Source: Lasiodiplodia sp. COLG20
Lineage: Eukaryota; Ascomycota; Dothideomycetes; Botryosphaeriales; Botryosphaeriaceae
NCBI GenBank assembly: GCA_009801085.1
Contig: VNWV01000001.1
Coordinates: 5,828,001-5,892,000 of the forward strand
Direction: 5' to 3'
Length of the DNA: 64,000 nt
Part shown: in pieces, positions 52,201 through 64,000 of the stretch
How positions within the stretch are numbered: the first letter of the stretch is position 1
Layout of the letters: each line of letters starts with the position of its first letter
The notes under the pieces: generated by a model
What the model saw: only the letters and a program-made list of their open reading frames with translations
Database searches by the model: none
Told to the model about the DNA's origin: nothing
Position numbers and translations under genes: made by a program

Positions 52201-54579
52201 TCTCCTGGGATCTTCTCAGAACGAGTTTGTGGCCTTCGAGCTCTGGTGAAACGGCAAGGATACCCTTGCAGCCTCCAAGTCGAAATTGGAACACGGAAGG
52301 GGTGTCTTCAACCGGATTGGGGTGACCAAACTCCTCTGCAACTCTTTGCGCTAGAAGCGGTGAAATCTTACCAACGCCGTCCGTAAAAGTATAGTCATTG
52401 CATTTGACGTCCTCAATTAGACCAATTTCGGCCTTGACGCTCGTGACTGCTCGAGTCGTAGAAAAGCACTGCCCCATGCGCGAGGCGTATCGAGCAACCT
52501 CTTTAATGTCCCCAAACCCGCCCATGAATTTGCGAATGTACGATGGTGTCAGATGATCTTCGTCCGTCTCCACGGATGAGAAGAAATAGGCACCATTTTC
52601 ACGGAACTGGGAGTTTCCAAAGGCAAGGAATTCGTAATGGCGATCGCCGATTGTGATGCCATTACTTAGTGTACGCCAGACACGAGTGAACAACTCATTG
52701 TCGCTGTCGCCGCTCCGGTTACCCAGCTTTCCCTCGTATTTCTCGTCCGTGAACTTCACACGCAAGAAGCGATCGCTGTGATCGATGTAGTCGCGGACAA
52801 CACGGTTGGAGATTTCCATTGATGGAGAAGAGATGATGATGGTCGATGGAGTGACGGTGGCAGCGCGAGACCAAACGCAATGAGCGGGGATCTCCTTTTG
52901 CATTCCCTTCTTACCAAGCGGTAGCTTGAAGATATCCATAGGCTCGTAGAAACGTTGTTTCTTGTCCATCGCCACCTCGAGATAGGCTTTAGCCATCTTC
53001 CCGTTCATCTTTGCGAGGCGTTGTATGAAATCCCGGGTAATGTTGTGCTCGTTCAGGATGTTGTTTGAGAGGCAGGCCTCGAGCTGATACCGAACTTCAA
53101 AGTCGAGATGGATTGGCTCTGGTTGAAGACCATAAGGGCTCGCATTGCGGCGAGGAGAATGGGACTGCGGGGTGTCGATTATGTCCCACAAAATTGGCTG
53201 CTCTTTCTCCAGAAGTTCAATTGGTGTGTCGCCAACGATGCTCACATTCCAGTCAGTCAAGGCGCTCAACATCTCATCATATTGCTTCAGGTTTGTCGAA
53301 GATGCGTCAAATTCGATCTTGTACGTGGTCCAGCGGCCAATATCGATCGCTGCGTTCTTCTTCCTCAGCGCGGTTGGGGCCGTCTTCAATGGTTTGCGGA
53401 GGTGCGCGATATCGACTGAGCGATACCACGCCTTTGACTCGTCCCAAGTGATATCATCCTTGGTATGGGTCCGTTCCACGTCCTGAACCTTGCGAGCATA
53501 CCGGGGGACGCAATCCGAAGGAATGATCAGAATCCGCTTGTCACCTTCCCTTGCCTCGTGTATTTTGCTCAGGCGCTGGGTAGAGATCTCAAAGCGGAAT
53601 GGTTGAGTAACGAAAAAGTTCTCCTCCTCGTTGAACATGGAAAGTGGAAACTGGACAATGAGCTTGGCCCACTTCAAATTGAGCGTGACCGAAATGTTGT
53701 GAGGAGGGATGGGGCCTGCATTTTGCATAATCATCATGGCCGACTCGTTGTACATGAAACCGAAGTCAATTGAGCTTGCTGAGATTGTCTATTGGGTTGT
53801 TAGAGCCTGAAGTAGCATGTGGCAAAGAAACAGGTCAGTGCGACTTACCATAATCTCAGGATAAGATTTTAGTGGGTTGGCCGGACTGGCTCTCCGGAAC
53901 TGTCTGTCCGGTCTACGAGCCTCAACTCTCAGCTGAATTCCAGGGCCTGACTGTCCGTCTGGAAGGAACCACATGTCCTTCCAGAAAGCCCTGCGTGGCG
54001 GCGGGCTTTATAAACGGTCAGCCAGGCTGTTCAGATGTTTTGGGATACAGAGCACAGGAGATCTTACCTGAAAACCATGAAGGCCACCTTTCCGTACGCC
54101 ACTCGTACAATTTCAATTCTACTAATGGTTCCCTCATGCTTGAAGAGTTTGTAGAGATCGATGGTAGCAACGTCCAAAGGCAAGTCGAAGACCTTGACCT
54201 TCATGGTCTGCCAGCTTTTCCATTCATTGTCTTCCATGATTGGATTCGGCGAATGCCTGAAGTGTGGTGGGGTGTTGGTGGGACGGGGAGAATGGGGAGT
54301 ATGAGCCAAGGACGAGTGGGGTGGCGGCGGAGTGCGACCTCTCTGTGGCATGAAGCCACGCGGAGAGCGCGTACGGGGAAGTCTTGAGTGGTTGGGGCTG
54401 TGAAGATTATCAGACGCGCTGGTTTGGCGGCGGAAATTTGTGGCAGAATTTGAGTTGGAGGAACTGTCCGACAAGTTGTTTGCTCGAGGCCCATTATAAG
54501 AGGCATGGCGGCCGTGCCTGTGACCGTTGAATCCACCGCGTGCAGGCACGCGACTTCCGGAGTGGCCGCGTCCCTGCAT
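49280..54579 (-). CDS. RNA-dependent RNA polymerase with N-terminal RRM-like domain (SAD-1/Rdp1-like)
   Basis: Cellular RdRP that makes double-stranded RNA for RNA silencing. 1725 residues from exons 54068..54579, 53849..54005 and 49280..53788; introns of 62 and 60 nt, the first with a CTGAC branch site. The N-terminus is Arg/Gly/Asn-rich, then an RRM-like fold spans the first splice (about 124-185, 'MKVKVFDLPLDVATIDLYKL'). The polymerase region has 'FGHPNPVEDTPSVFQFRLGG', 'LMSVLHVWRAWSLKNLKEKA' and the catalytic loop D980-L-D-G-D984 in 'CSGGDLDGDDYMVIWD'. The last 550-600 residues are low-complexity, ending in a Lys-rich NLS-like 'KKKKRKGALDMLKKFS'. The start at 54579 follows the first good ATG; an upstream exon is possible. 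RRM and size resemble SAD-1 of Neurospora more than QDE-1. Confidence 0.93.
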
Positions 54580-55684
54580 CGTGTTGAGGTTATCAGTCAG
54601 GCGCCGGTGCAGATCCTGGCGTCTCTTTCTGCGTTTGCTCGGATTGTTGGGGGAATGACCGGGCTTGCTCAGGTGTGTCTGCTGTCGTGCATTTGCTTCA
54701 GGCTGGTAGTCGCATATCTTTACAGAAAGGATGTCTAAGATGTTCTTGGAGTCAGTGGTGATGGGCGGGAGACGGGCGTGTGCTGCAGCGCGACTTGGCA
54801 TAAGCGAGGTGCGTTGCCATTTCCATTCGGGGAAGGAACCCAAGAGCTCAAGAACGAGCGCAAGGTGGTCCACTCCTTCCTATCTCGTACGGACCAAACC
54901 GGGCATGATTTGTCCAAGATGAACCCATTCGAATTGCTCTGGCCGGCGATTTTGTGTCCCTTGCACGAGCAGGTGAGAACCCATCCACGACCTAAGTAGA
55001 AATGGCGCCTGAATCTGGAGAATCTCCACTCTCACCTCTCGGCAGCTGTGTCCACAGGTCCAACATTTTCGGTCGATGATGACAACAACGACGATGATAA
55101 AATGATACGAGGAAGACTTGGAGAGGAGGGTAATACCTGGAGTGTTTTCAGAGAGATTGTTCACCAACGCAACGGGGTGTTGCATGGCGTAGTTGCGGAT
55201 GGGGCAGCAACGTGCGTTGGCTCGTATTGAAACTCGAGTAGGTAAATTTCTAAAAAGACGAAGATTTTACGAAACGCAAGAACGAACGTATCTCAGAACA
55301 AGCCAGAGATGAGAAGACAAAGAAGACTGATATAATGAAAGGTAGGAATGTCAAAGGGAGACTTCTCTCGTCGTTGTCGTTTGGGGGCAATGCAGGTATC
55401 CGCTTTTCAGTTTGCTAAGTACCCAGGTATCCGTCCATCTTACCGCCTGTATGTCCTTTCTCACATTCACGTCTCTCAAAACTTCCTCGAGCCTTGAAGT
55501 TATCGCCAAGAAGTATCGGCTAGAAAAGAATGTGTCCCTTACTCCTTTTAGACGGTGAACCATGAGTTCCTTCGGTACTTCTTGAACCTTGAGCTCCTGG
55601 ACTTACGAGGTCCCCACTATAATCCAGGTTCCATTTGTTTACAGCAAACGCCAAAAGAAAGAGAAGTTACACAATCAATTGCGG
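54580..55684. other. RdRP promoter and 3' flank of the coiled-coil gene
   Basis: 1.1 kb. The RdRP frame stays open from 54579 upstream to about 54873 but lacks an ATG, so a non-AUG or spliced N-terminal extension cannot be excluded. The rest shows no recognisable gene. Confidence 0.45.
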
Positions 55685-58600
55685 TCAAACATCCACAGTT
55701 GTGTCACCGCTTCCAAAATTTTCAAGCTGTTGACGCCGTCCGGAGGGTGTGAACGGCGTGCCGTCCAAGAAATCAGAAACATCAAACGAGCCGCCAAGCT
55801 GTGATGCTTGCCCAGCACTCCTGTCGCATGGGGGTGTGACCCCTTCGAAATTTACGTTCTTTGCTCCGCTGATTGGTTTTCTCATTGGTGATTGGTTGCC
55901 GCGCTCGGTAGAGACATCACCCAGCGGTTTTCTCACTGCCGTTGACACCCTACGGCCCTGACATAACCTCGTTGAACGGCGTTTGGCATCCGCTGATGCT
56001 GACACTGCTGTTTTGAGCGTCGGAGGTTTGAAAGGCTGCTGGCGCTGGACCTTTGAGCGCTTCGGCGTCGGACTGGCGCTGACACTGCGTTGCGTTCCAG
56101 GCGGTGACTGAGTTCGTTCACTTTCAGTACGGTCGGGATCCTCGTCAATTCCATTTTCCGAGTTGCCCTCGGATTCCGCAAAAGTCCGGCGTCTGTTAAG
56201 GTTCGGGGAAGATGCAGGTCCTGGACGAGAGGCGTGATACCTATGCGAGTCTGTGGCTTTTCCAAGCGGACCTCCAGTCGGGGCGCCCATGACGCTCAGG
56301 ATGTTGTTTCTCCAGGACTCTAGCTCGTCTAATTTTGCCTCTGCAATGTCGCGCGCTTCCGTCATTTTCTCAACCTTGCGTTGCAATTTTCCAACATGGG
56401 ATTCCTTGGCCTGCAGCTCCGCGGAAAGGCCGTCCTTGTCGCCTATTAGGCATTCTATTTCTTCTTTCGCCAACTGAAGGTGCGAATCCATGGCTTGACG
56501 CTCGTTGGACGCCTGTGAACACGTTAGAGCACCGGGCTTGAAATGTGACTGTATAATTCTTACCTCTTCTACCACCCTGTGTAGGTCCAATTCGGCTTGT
56601 TTACGCATAGATTCGATTTCGGCAGTCAAGGACTTCTGCAGGGCGTCAAGCTCTGTCTTCAACTCTGCAGAAGTCCCATGGGATTCGATAAGCGCTGCCT
56701 GAGCATGGCGAAGCTGATCGATGTATGCTGCCTCTTTCTCGAGCAAATCGCTAACCTCTGCCTGAGCCTGGAGCTTGGCAGTTTTTTGCTCCTCAATATG
56801 TTGCAGCGCATCATCAAGGTTTGCCCTCAGCTCCTCGCTGTCCTTCTGCTCCTGTTCGATGTACGCCTGAGCAGAATCAAGGTCATTTTCCAAGCCAATT
56901 ATGTGGGCTTTCATCTGGTCCAAGGTTGCCGCTTGCTCCTCACATCTGGTCTCCTCCTTTGTCAAAAGCGCACGCAATTCCGACCTCATGCGGTCATAGT
57001 CTTGCCGTGCGGAAGCCAAGGTCCTCTCTGCAGTTTTATTTGCATCATCGAGCTTCCGCTGAAGGTCTTCCGCTCTCTGCGTGAGGTCATCGTTGACATT
57101 GATGGCGTTTTGAAAATCCTGTTCAGCTTGAGCCTTCTCGGCTTCAAGTCCCTGAATGAAGAATTCGCGGTCGACTTCACGACTTTCCAGATTGGAAGCA
57201 TGAGCAGCGAGCTCAGCATGTTGCTCCTTCAGCATCCGCAGCTCGTCCTCCAGCTCCTGGACCCTCTGTTGTTCCAAACGAAGGGGTTCTTCAACCTGCT
57301 CGCACCTCGCCTCTAGGTCCCGACATACTTCGCCCATCCTTCGCTCGATAAGATCGAACCGATGCCTTTCCTGGATCTCGAGCTCTCTTGCAAGGCGCTT
57401 TCTCCAATCACGGCTATCTGACTGCGAGTGAGGTGTGCATCTTTCCTGCAGTATGGAAAGAGGGGGCGTATGTTCCTGATCTGGTCTTGCATATTCACAG
57501 GCCGGCATTCTGAGTGAAGCCAAATCCTGCTGCTTCTGTAGGAGATCAAGTCCGACTCGAGTATGCATGCCAATCTCATCAGCTTGCGCCATGATGGCTG
57601 TTCGAAGAAGGAGAGAGCACGTTTCCAAAGCCAATGCCGTGGAAGATGCTGAAGTACGACATCTACACGATCCCTCCTCATCTCCAGAGCCCTCCATGGC
57701 AGCAGTAGATAGGGACAGTAGCTTCTGCAAGTGACCCTGAAAGCGGTCCGATGATAACGTCAAAAGAATGTGGCGTCGAACGACTGGCGTCTCCTGAGCA
57801 GCATCTCCTAGCTGTTTCCCAAGCAGACGCAGCCATTGTAGCTCGCAGATACGCGATGTTGCCGTTCCAGCGGTGTCGATGGAGCAACACATGAAATCCC
57901 TCAAAAATCCTTCGTCCAATTGCGCCGCGAAAAGCGGAAGAGAAACTCTTGCCGCATCAGCGAAGGCACGGCAGTTCCCAGGCAGATGCCGAGCCGCAAG
58001 AAGAGCCTTTGTATATGCAGAGACTACTGGCCCTGGCAGAGTACGACCCTCGTGGAGAAGCGCGATTGAGAGCAGACCTTGAAGTTGTACGCCGGGGTGA
58101 CTTCCAGCCTTGTGAACTTTCTCGATAAGCTTGCTGACAAACCTAGAATCGTCATCGAGAAACTTCTGTCTGGCGTCAGATGGCATAATGGACAATATTT
58201 TGGAAATGATTCCGAGATATCGGGCCATTTCATCATCTAGGTCGTCCGTGGGTGTGCTAAGGATGCTGATGGCTAAGGTAACTGTGAAGCGCAAGGTCGC
58301 GCGCGCTGCTTTCGTTTGGAACATCCTAGGGATCTCTTCGAGGTGCTTCACCGGGTTGACTCGCTGCGGAGCAGCCGACGGACCACCATCATTGACCATG
58401 TCCATCGAAACAGCCTCGTTGAGCTGAGACTCGCATGTTGGGAGCAGGATACCCATCAAACCTAGACACAAGATTTGAAACCGGTGTCGGTCTTCGGTGG
58501 CCCCTTCATTTGGATTCGCGGTGCAGTTCTTCAGCAATTCATAGGCCTTCTTCTCCATGTATTGGACTCGATCCCCGGGAAGAATTCCTAGTAGATCCCG

Positions 58601-59218
58601 GCAAGCCCCATTCAGCAGCCTGTGAATTAAGCTCACATGATGCTCATCGGTGAATTTAACAGCTTCGTCAAACAGTCTCATGAAGAACTCCTGGGCCGTG
58701 AATGGAAGCGGTATAGACTGTGGGAGCGGTTCTGCTAGCATGGAGACGCAGGTCCGAGTAGCGGCGGAAGGCCCCTCGGGGGCGATAGCTTTCTGAAGAA
58801 AGGCATCCAGCATAGACGGGTATTGCTCTAGGAATGCATCTCTGAAGGGGCGAACCAGCGCTGGATAAGGAAGTTAGGATGGGGATCGCACAAGGAGAAA
58901 AGTATGGGATTTACCAAGCCGTTCAAAGATCGCAAGCGTGTAGTCCCATGTATCGAAGGCCTTTCTTATGCATCTTGCTAGAGGCGCAAGCTGACATGAG
59001 GATGCGTCCGCCCATGCTTGCACAATTGAAACGTCGCACTCGATGAGAATTTCATGTAATCTCTGTGGTATCCCGCATTAATCATCACCGGTTGTATGCA
59101 GGGGATGCATGCGCGAACGGGCGCTTAGGTGTGCATGGATGTGTACCTTCAGACAGACAGTGTAAGGTGCAGATACGACCCGCTCGACCTCGGCCGTTAA
59201 AGTCGCCTGGAGGCCCAT
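55685..59218 (-). CDS. Large coiled-coil protein of unknown function
   Basis: About 1114 residues. Exons: 59147..59218, 58915..59062, 56564..58860 and 55685..56512, with introns of 84, 54 and 51 nt; the last (GTAAGA...CAG, CTAAC branch) is a multiple of three with no stop, so it could also be retained. The first 500 residues are a helical, armadillo-like region ('LIHRLLNGACRDLLGILPGD', 'LRFTVTLAISILSTP'). A long coiled coil covers about 560-906. The basic C-terminus contains 'TPKRSKVQRQQPFKPPTLKT' and ends with 'SFDVSDFLDGTPFTPSGRRQ'. It may be a cytoskeletal, spindle or chromosome-scaffold protein, but I recognise no family. Confidence 0.82.
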
Positions 59219-59566
59219 GATGAGTCGGAATGCGGTCTACGCAGGGCGGCGACAGTGGGATGCAGGAGAAGCCGATGGCGGGGAGAACGGGTGAGCTTGC
59301 GGCGGATTTCTGGCCGCGTTGTCCACTCGCCGGGCGTTACCAGAGGCAACCGGCGATCCGCGGCGATAAGTGCTGCCTCAGGCCAGGACCCGCATGGGGT
59401 TCGGGGTCTGGGCTTGGCATCCGGCGGATTGTCGGTACGCCAACTTAGTCAGCGCACGAACAAGCGAAAATCAACTTCGCTTTTCGTGCCTCGAAGTTTC
59501 CGTCCTACGACGACGACCGACGACAACCTCCTCTTCTTACCATCCGCGATTTTCTAAACCGCAAAA
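59219..59566. other. Divergent promoter of the coiled-coil gene and RPS4
   Basis: 348 bp, CT-rich just before the RPS4 start as is common for ribosomal protein genes. No specific element recognised. Confidence 0.45.
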
Positions 59567-60780
59567 ATGGGCCGTGGACCGTAAGTCAGCACCCACGACG
59601 CTTCCGATCTACGCCTTCGCCGCTGCGCCTGCCTCCTGCTCGGTTTGTCGGAAACGCGACCACGACTTTGAAATTTGCGACATCGCCAATCTCGCACCTG
59701 GAGCGTATGCAATTTCAAGTGGCAGCAAACCGACGCTCCACCCTCGGAAACGACAACTATATCGCGTTCTTGAGCGGAGGCAGGACTGAGCGGATCGGCG
59801 GAGTTGATTCTCGCAAGCGCCCCGACGCAGAAAGTTCTAACATGTTTGCTCCCACAGTAAGAAGCACCAGCAGCGCCTCAGCGCGCCCTCGCACTGGCTC
59901 CTGGACAAGCTGTCCGGTACCTATGCTCCCAAGGCGTCGCCCGGTCCCCACAAGCTCCGCGACTGCATGCCTCTCATCGTCTTCATCCGTAACCGTTTGA
60001 AGTACGCCCTGAACGGCCGTGAGACCAAGGCCATCATGATGCAGCGCCTCATCAAGGTCGACGGCAAGGTCCGCACCGACGTCACCTACCCCGCCGGCTT
60101 CATGGACGTCATCACCATCGAGAAGACTGGCGAGAACTTCCGCCTCGTCTACGACACCAAGGGCCGCTTCACTGTCCACCGCATCACCGCGGAGGAGGCT
60201 GAGTACAAGCTTGGCAAGGTCAAGCGCGTCCAGCTCGGCAAGGGCGGTATCCCCTTCTTGGTTACGCACGATGCGAGAACGTGAGTGCTCCGCATCCATC
60301 AGACGTTGGACCAAGTTTGGGCGATGTCTGGTGAGTCCCGTTAGATTTGTATACTGACAGGGTGTGATGCAGCATCCGCTACCCTGACCCGCTCATCAAG
60401 GTCAACGACACCGTCAAGATCGACCTTGCCACCGGCAAGATTGCCGACTTCATCAAGTTCGACACTGGTGTCATCGCCATGGTCACTGGTGGTCGTAACA
60501 TGGGTCGTGTTGGTGTCATCACCCACCGTGAGCGCCACGATGGTGGTTTCAACATCGTCCACATCAAGGACGCGGTTGACAACGAGTTCGCTACGCGTGA
60601 GAGCAACGTCTTCATCATTGGTCGTGAGAAGCCCTGGATCAGCCTGCCCAAGGGCAAGGGTGTCAAGGTACGCTTGAAAGGTCTCGAACGATGCCCGCAA
60701 ACATTTGCTAATCTATATACTAGCTCTCCATTGCTGAGGAGCGTGACCGCCGCCGTGCCTACGCTCTGGCCCGCCAGTAA
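59567..60780 (+). CDS. RPS4: 40S ribosomal protein S4 (eS4)
   Basis: Small-subunit ribosomal protein of 262 residues, the usual length. Four exons: 59567..59580 (MGRG plus two bases), 59858..60280, 60373..60667 and 60724..60780; the introns are 277, 92 and 56 nt, the long first intron right after the start being typical of ribosomal protein genes. The sequence is canonical: '[20 protein letters not shown]', '[20 protein letters not shown]', the KOW-containing middle '[14 protein letters not shown]', and the tail '[18 protein letters not shown]'. I looked for a snoRNA in intron 1 and found no C/D boxes. Confidence 0.97.
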
Positions 60781-62800
60781 GCGATTCGCTAAACGCGAGG
60801 GTTTCACGACTGGGGATGAAAAGGATGGTAGGTTGAAGGTCGGAGTCTCGGATACGATTCTTCTTCACGATGGCGTAGCAAACAGTCTCCGGTCTACGGA
60901 TCGGACCGCCAATAAAGAAAGACAGCGGTCCACAAAATGGAGAAAAGTTCTGATACCAATGCATGTTTTACCAATTGAGATCGTCGTTCGTACGCGAAAC
61001 ACAAGCTGAACAGTGTGCCCATGACGCACAGCACGTGAGCCAGACGACGCGGCTGCTGGGCCGCTCTGATCGCTCTTGCCAGACGCGCATCTACATGAAA
61101 GTGGCCGTTTAAAGCCGTCCCGTAAGCTGCGGGTGGCCCAAAGGGGAATCGCTGACCCAGAGATCCCAAGTCACTCTGCGTCATGATTCAGCACAGATGA
61201 AGATGGTCAGGCGGTGGAAGATGCGGTAGCGTGAAGGCAAAAATTGGAAACAGCGGAACAATGGGGTGGCTGTTTTCTCAAGACACATTGCGCTCGCTGG
61301 CGCGGTTTAAAACATTCAGGTTGACGAGGGACGCGTCAGAGGTGCTCAAGACGGCACAGTGGTGGTCTCGGCGAAGCTCGCTGCTGGCTAGCCGATTATA
61401 GGTCACGGATAGGATACCTGTGCAGCACGCAATCTGGTGCAGGTGATATTTGGTACCGGGGTGCTATGAAGTCGGTCATGCTGGTGCATCGCAATAGGCA
61501 GGTCTTCCGCTCGAAGGCGTCCGGCAGCGGCCGTCTGGATGGCGGTTGACAACCTTGAACCCGTAGGATTGGCCATCCAATGCTGTGGCGCGGAGGGCAA
61601 TATCGAAGGCGTCAAGCTTTTTTGACCAGCGCGAGGGCGAGCACGAGGCGTGAGCCACCTGGAGCGTCTGACACGGGCGATGGCGGCCTAGCCTCTCGGT
61701 CCCACTGCCGACAGCAGTGAAGTGCGTTGGGGGAACAGGATGCACCACGGTTGGTCGAATTTTAATTATTTCCGAGAATCATGACGATGGACTGCTGGAG
61801 CCGCAGGCACATGAGGCAGCAGAAAGGGGTCGCCGGGCGGACAGAGATCCAGACGCGCAGTGCAGCGCGGTAGGCCCATGCGCGCCATGCCTACGGCGGG
61901 CAGCAAATCTCGGGTGTTTCTCAGATTGCAGGGGACGGGCGAGGTACCCCGGCTGTGCGCGACGCCATACGCGCCGCGATGGGGCCGCGGTTAGGGTGTG
62001 TGAGACTTTGAGCCGCGTGTTGAGCCGGCGCGCCGCTGAGCGGTTGTGCGAGAGGGCGCTGGGGGAGAAAGCCGTGGCTGCAGTGACGGCAGTTTGATTT
62101 GGATGCTCAGGCCTTGGCAACGCTGTGGTGGGTGCGCGCGGAGCGTGGGTCGCGCGGAGGTTGATTTGCCTCACAGGCGATCCGCCCAGCAGCATCAGTC
62201 ATCAGGCACGCCGGCGGTGCTGTGCATTAGGGCAACAAGACTACTGGGCAATTCCCAGGTCTGCTGCTGCTGCATCCGCTCTTTCGTTCCTTTCTGCTTC
62301 TCCCCGCTCCCGCAGGCTGGGCTGCACCAATCCCGCGCCAGACCGCCTGCCAACTTTCCCACCTTTGGCACTGCCACCACGAGGCAGCTCGCTACCACCA
62401 TCCGTCGCTCACTCGCTCACGCTCGTTAACTCTCCATTCTCGCCCGCCCGTCTCGCATAGCTCTGCGATGATCGCGCGCCCCGACGCCCGCGCCTCCAAC
62501 TAAACCCGCCGTTTGTCGCGGCTGTGTCTCACCTTTCGCTCCTCCGTCGTGCGTGCACCGGACCGTCTGCCACCCGCCGCGCGACCGCATCACAGCGACT
62601 TCTCGAACTGCGCGCCTCGACCGACGTTGCTGTCGGAGCCCTTCCCCTTCGACCATCCCGCCTTTTTTTCTTGTTTCCTCGAACCGACCCGACCTCAGAG
62701 CTAGTCTCAAGTTGCCGTCCTCATCGCGCGGTCCGACCTCGAAGCCCTCTGCCTCGCGCCCAGCGAACCGGCAGAGCGGCCTTGACCCTTCGCAGCAACC
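60781..62800. other. 2-kb gene-poor region between RPS4 and palI
   Basis: Holds RPS4 3' flank and a long GC-rich palI leader that turns CT-rich after 62270. Open frames of 60-230 codons exist on both strands but none is recognisable. No RNA gene seen. Confidence 0.5.
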
Positions 62801-64000
62801 ATGCTCCTCCGCCCGGCGACGCCACTGTCCATTCTCTTCTTGGCTGCATTCGCCTTGTTGCTCCTCAGCACCATATCCACCCCCATCATCAAGGCCATTC
62901 CGCTTGCTGAATTCGATGGCGTCACCTATGGCGTTTTCGGCTACTGCGAGGGCGACTCCTGCAGTAGCATGGGCATTGGCTATACCACCGGTACGAGCGC
63001 ATCTTTCTTTGCCTACTTTCGCAGAGCAATTACTGACCCGGCCTTGCAGATGACGGTCGCTTCTCGGATAGTAACGCCGACTTCGACCTTCCCTCCGGTG
63101 CGCGCCATACTCTGTCCGCAATCCTAATCGTGCACCCCGTTGCTGCCTTCCTGGCGCTCGTGTGCTTTGCTCTCGCCTTCGCCGCGCACTTCCATGCGCC
63201 CTCGCACTCGCCTCGTTATCTAATGATCCTCCTGGTCCTCATCTTCCCAACCCTGTTGGTATCCTTGCTGGCCTTCCTCGTGGACATCCTGCTATTCGTT
63301 CCGCATGTGGCATGGGGAGGATGGATCGTTCTGGCTGCGACTGTTGTCATTGCTGTGAGTGCCGTCGTGACTTGCGCAATGAGGCGCACGCTTGTGAGCA
63401 GGAAGGCTAGGAAGAAGAGGATTGCCGAGAACGCCGAGATGAATGGACAAAACTACTATGCGAGCCGTGGACCTGCACCAGTTATGGAGGACCCTTCTTT
63501 GCCTCGCGCCGAATCTCCACCTCCAATGCCTTCAGGCTCCCCTGTCTCACCGGACGGCAAGGGTCCTGAATTTGCTACTTTTGAGTTGCAGAAGCAGAGT
63601 ATGGATGATAGAGTGCCTTTGACCCAAACGCCTTCTATTAAGAGCTCGACTACAGATGGCCCTATAGAGGGCCCAGGAAGATACTACGGAGAAAGACCTC
63701 CTGTGCCACCAGGTGGGCAGGGCCGCGGACGCGGTCCACCAAGAGACCAGTACGGAAACCCGATCCCACCGAATGGCCAGCCTCTGCGACACCAGAATTC
63801 TGATGGAACTATGGGATCCGACAGGTCTGGAGGCCCGCCGCCCTTTTACGGTGCGCCCGGCAGAGGGAGAGGTGGGTTCCCACCTCGTGGACGCGGAGGC
63901 TTTGGCCCGAGAGGCCGCGGCGGCCCACCAGGCATGCGTGGCCGTGGTGGTCCTCCACCTGGTTATGGACCTGGTAGGGGTATGGGCCCTCCTGGTCCGG
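62801..64000 (+). CDS. palI: pH-response regulator palI/Rim9 (3' end outside window)
   Basis: Plasma-membrane protein of the Pal/Rim ambient-pH pathway that supports the pH sensor palH/Rim21. Exon 1 62801..62990, a 59-nt intron 62991..63049, and exon 2 from 63050 past the window end. The N-terminal helix ('LSILFLAAFALLLLSTISTP') is followed by the family segment 'FDGVTYGVFGYCEG'. Three more helices follow ('ILIVHPVAAFLALVCFALAF', 'LMILLVLIFPTLLVSLLAFL', 'WIVLAATVVIAVSAVV'), the SUR7/PalI four-helix layout. The cytosolic tail is Pro/Ser-rich, then Arg-Gly-Gly rich ('GRGRGGFPPRGRGGFGPRGR') up to the edge. Confidence 0.93.

Noticed and set aside
59581..59857. Possible snoRNA in the long RPS4 intron
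   Set aside because: No C box/D box pair and no H/ACA-type hairpin recognised; only normal splicing signals.

Overview
The window is nuclear DNA of a filamentous ascomycete (Pezizomycotina). The evidence is the many short GT-AG introns (about 47-90 nt, often with CTAAC/CTGAC branch sites), fungus-specific families (Zn2Cys6 regulators, RTA1-like, HET, palI, the DASH subunit Spc19) and a large set of plant-biomass and cell-wall enzymes (PL1, GH78, GH20, aspartic protease). The gene mix would fit a plant-associated Dothideomycete, but nothing here fixes the class. I place 26 genes, with exon structures reconstructed by hand. Two run off the edges: a pectate lyase at the left and palI at the right.

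Left third (1-20 kb) is accessory in character. It holds a secreted pectate lyase, a secreted pepsin-type protease divergent from a P450 with a CYP7/CYP8-like I-helix, two paralogous Upc2/Ecm22-like Zn2Cys6 regulators flanking an RTA1-family membrane protein, an F-box/ankyrin protein, a four-helix membrane protein and an alpha-L-rhamnosidase (GH78). The regulator-RTA1-regulator block shares a repeated TCGTATT element close to the yeast sterol response element, and is my best candidate for an undescribed functional unit.

Middle (19.5-36 kb): a SesA/HeLo-like helical-domain protein with a degenerate ankyrin segment, a Gemin2/SIP1-family snRNP assembly factor, an F-box protein, a HET-domain gene interrupted by an in-frame TAG, a possible 82-residue gene, a GH20 hexosaminidase with an extra C-terminal region, and the mitoribosome assembly factor Rsm22 with its Fe-S cysteine set.

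Right half (37-64 kb) is mostly housekeeping: casein kinase I (with an in-frame TAG in place of a conserved Lys codon), the tiny four-exon ATP18, SPC19, RRP40, SSZ1, a dienelactone hydrolase, a large RRM-containing RNA-dependent RNA polymerase, a large coiled-coil protein of unknown function, RPS4 and palI. ATP18/SPC19 and RRP40/SSZ1 are tight head-to-head pairs that probably share promoters. Two foldback repeats with a common core lie near 13.3 and 40.5 kb. I see no intact transposon, tRNA, rRNA or CRISPR.
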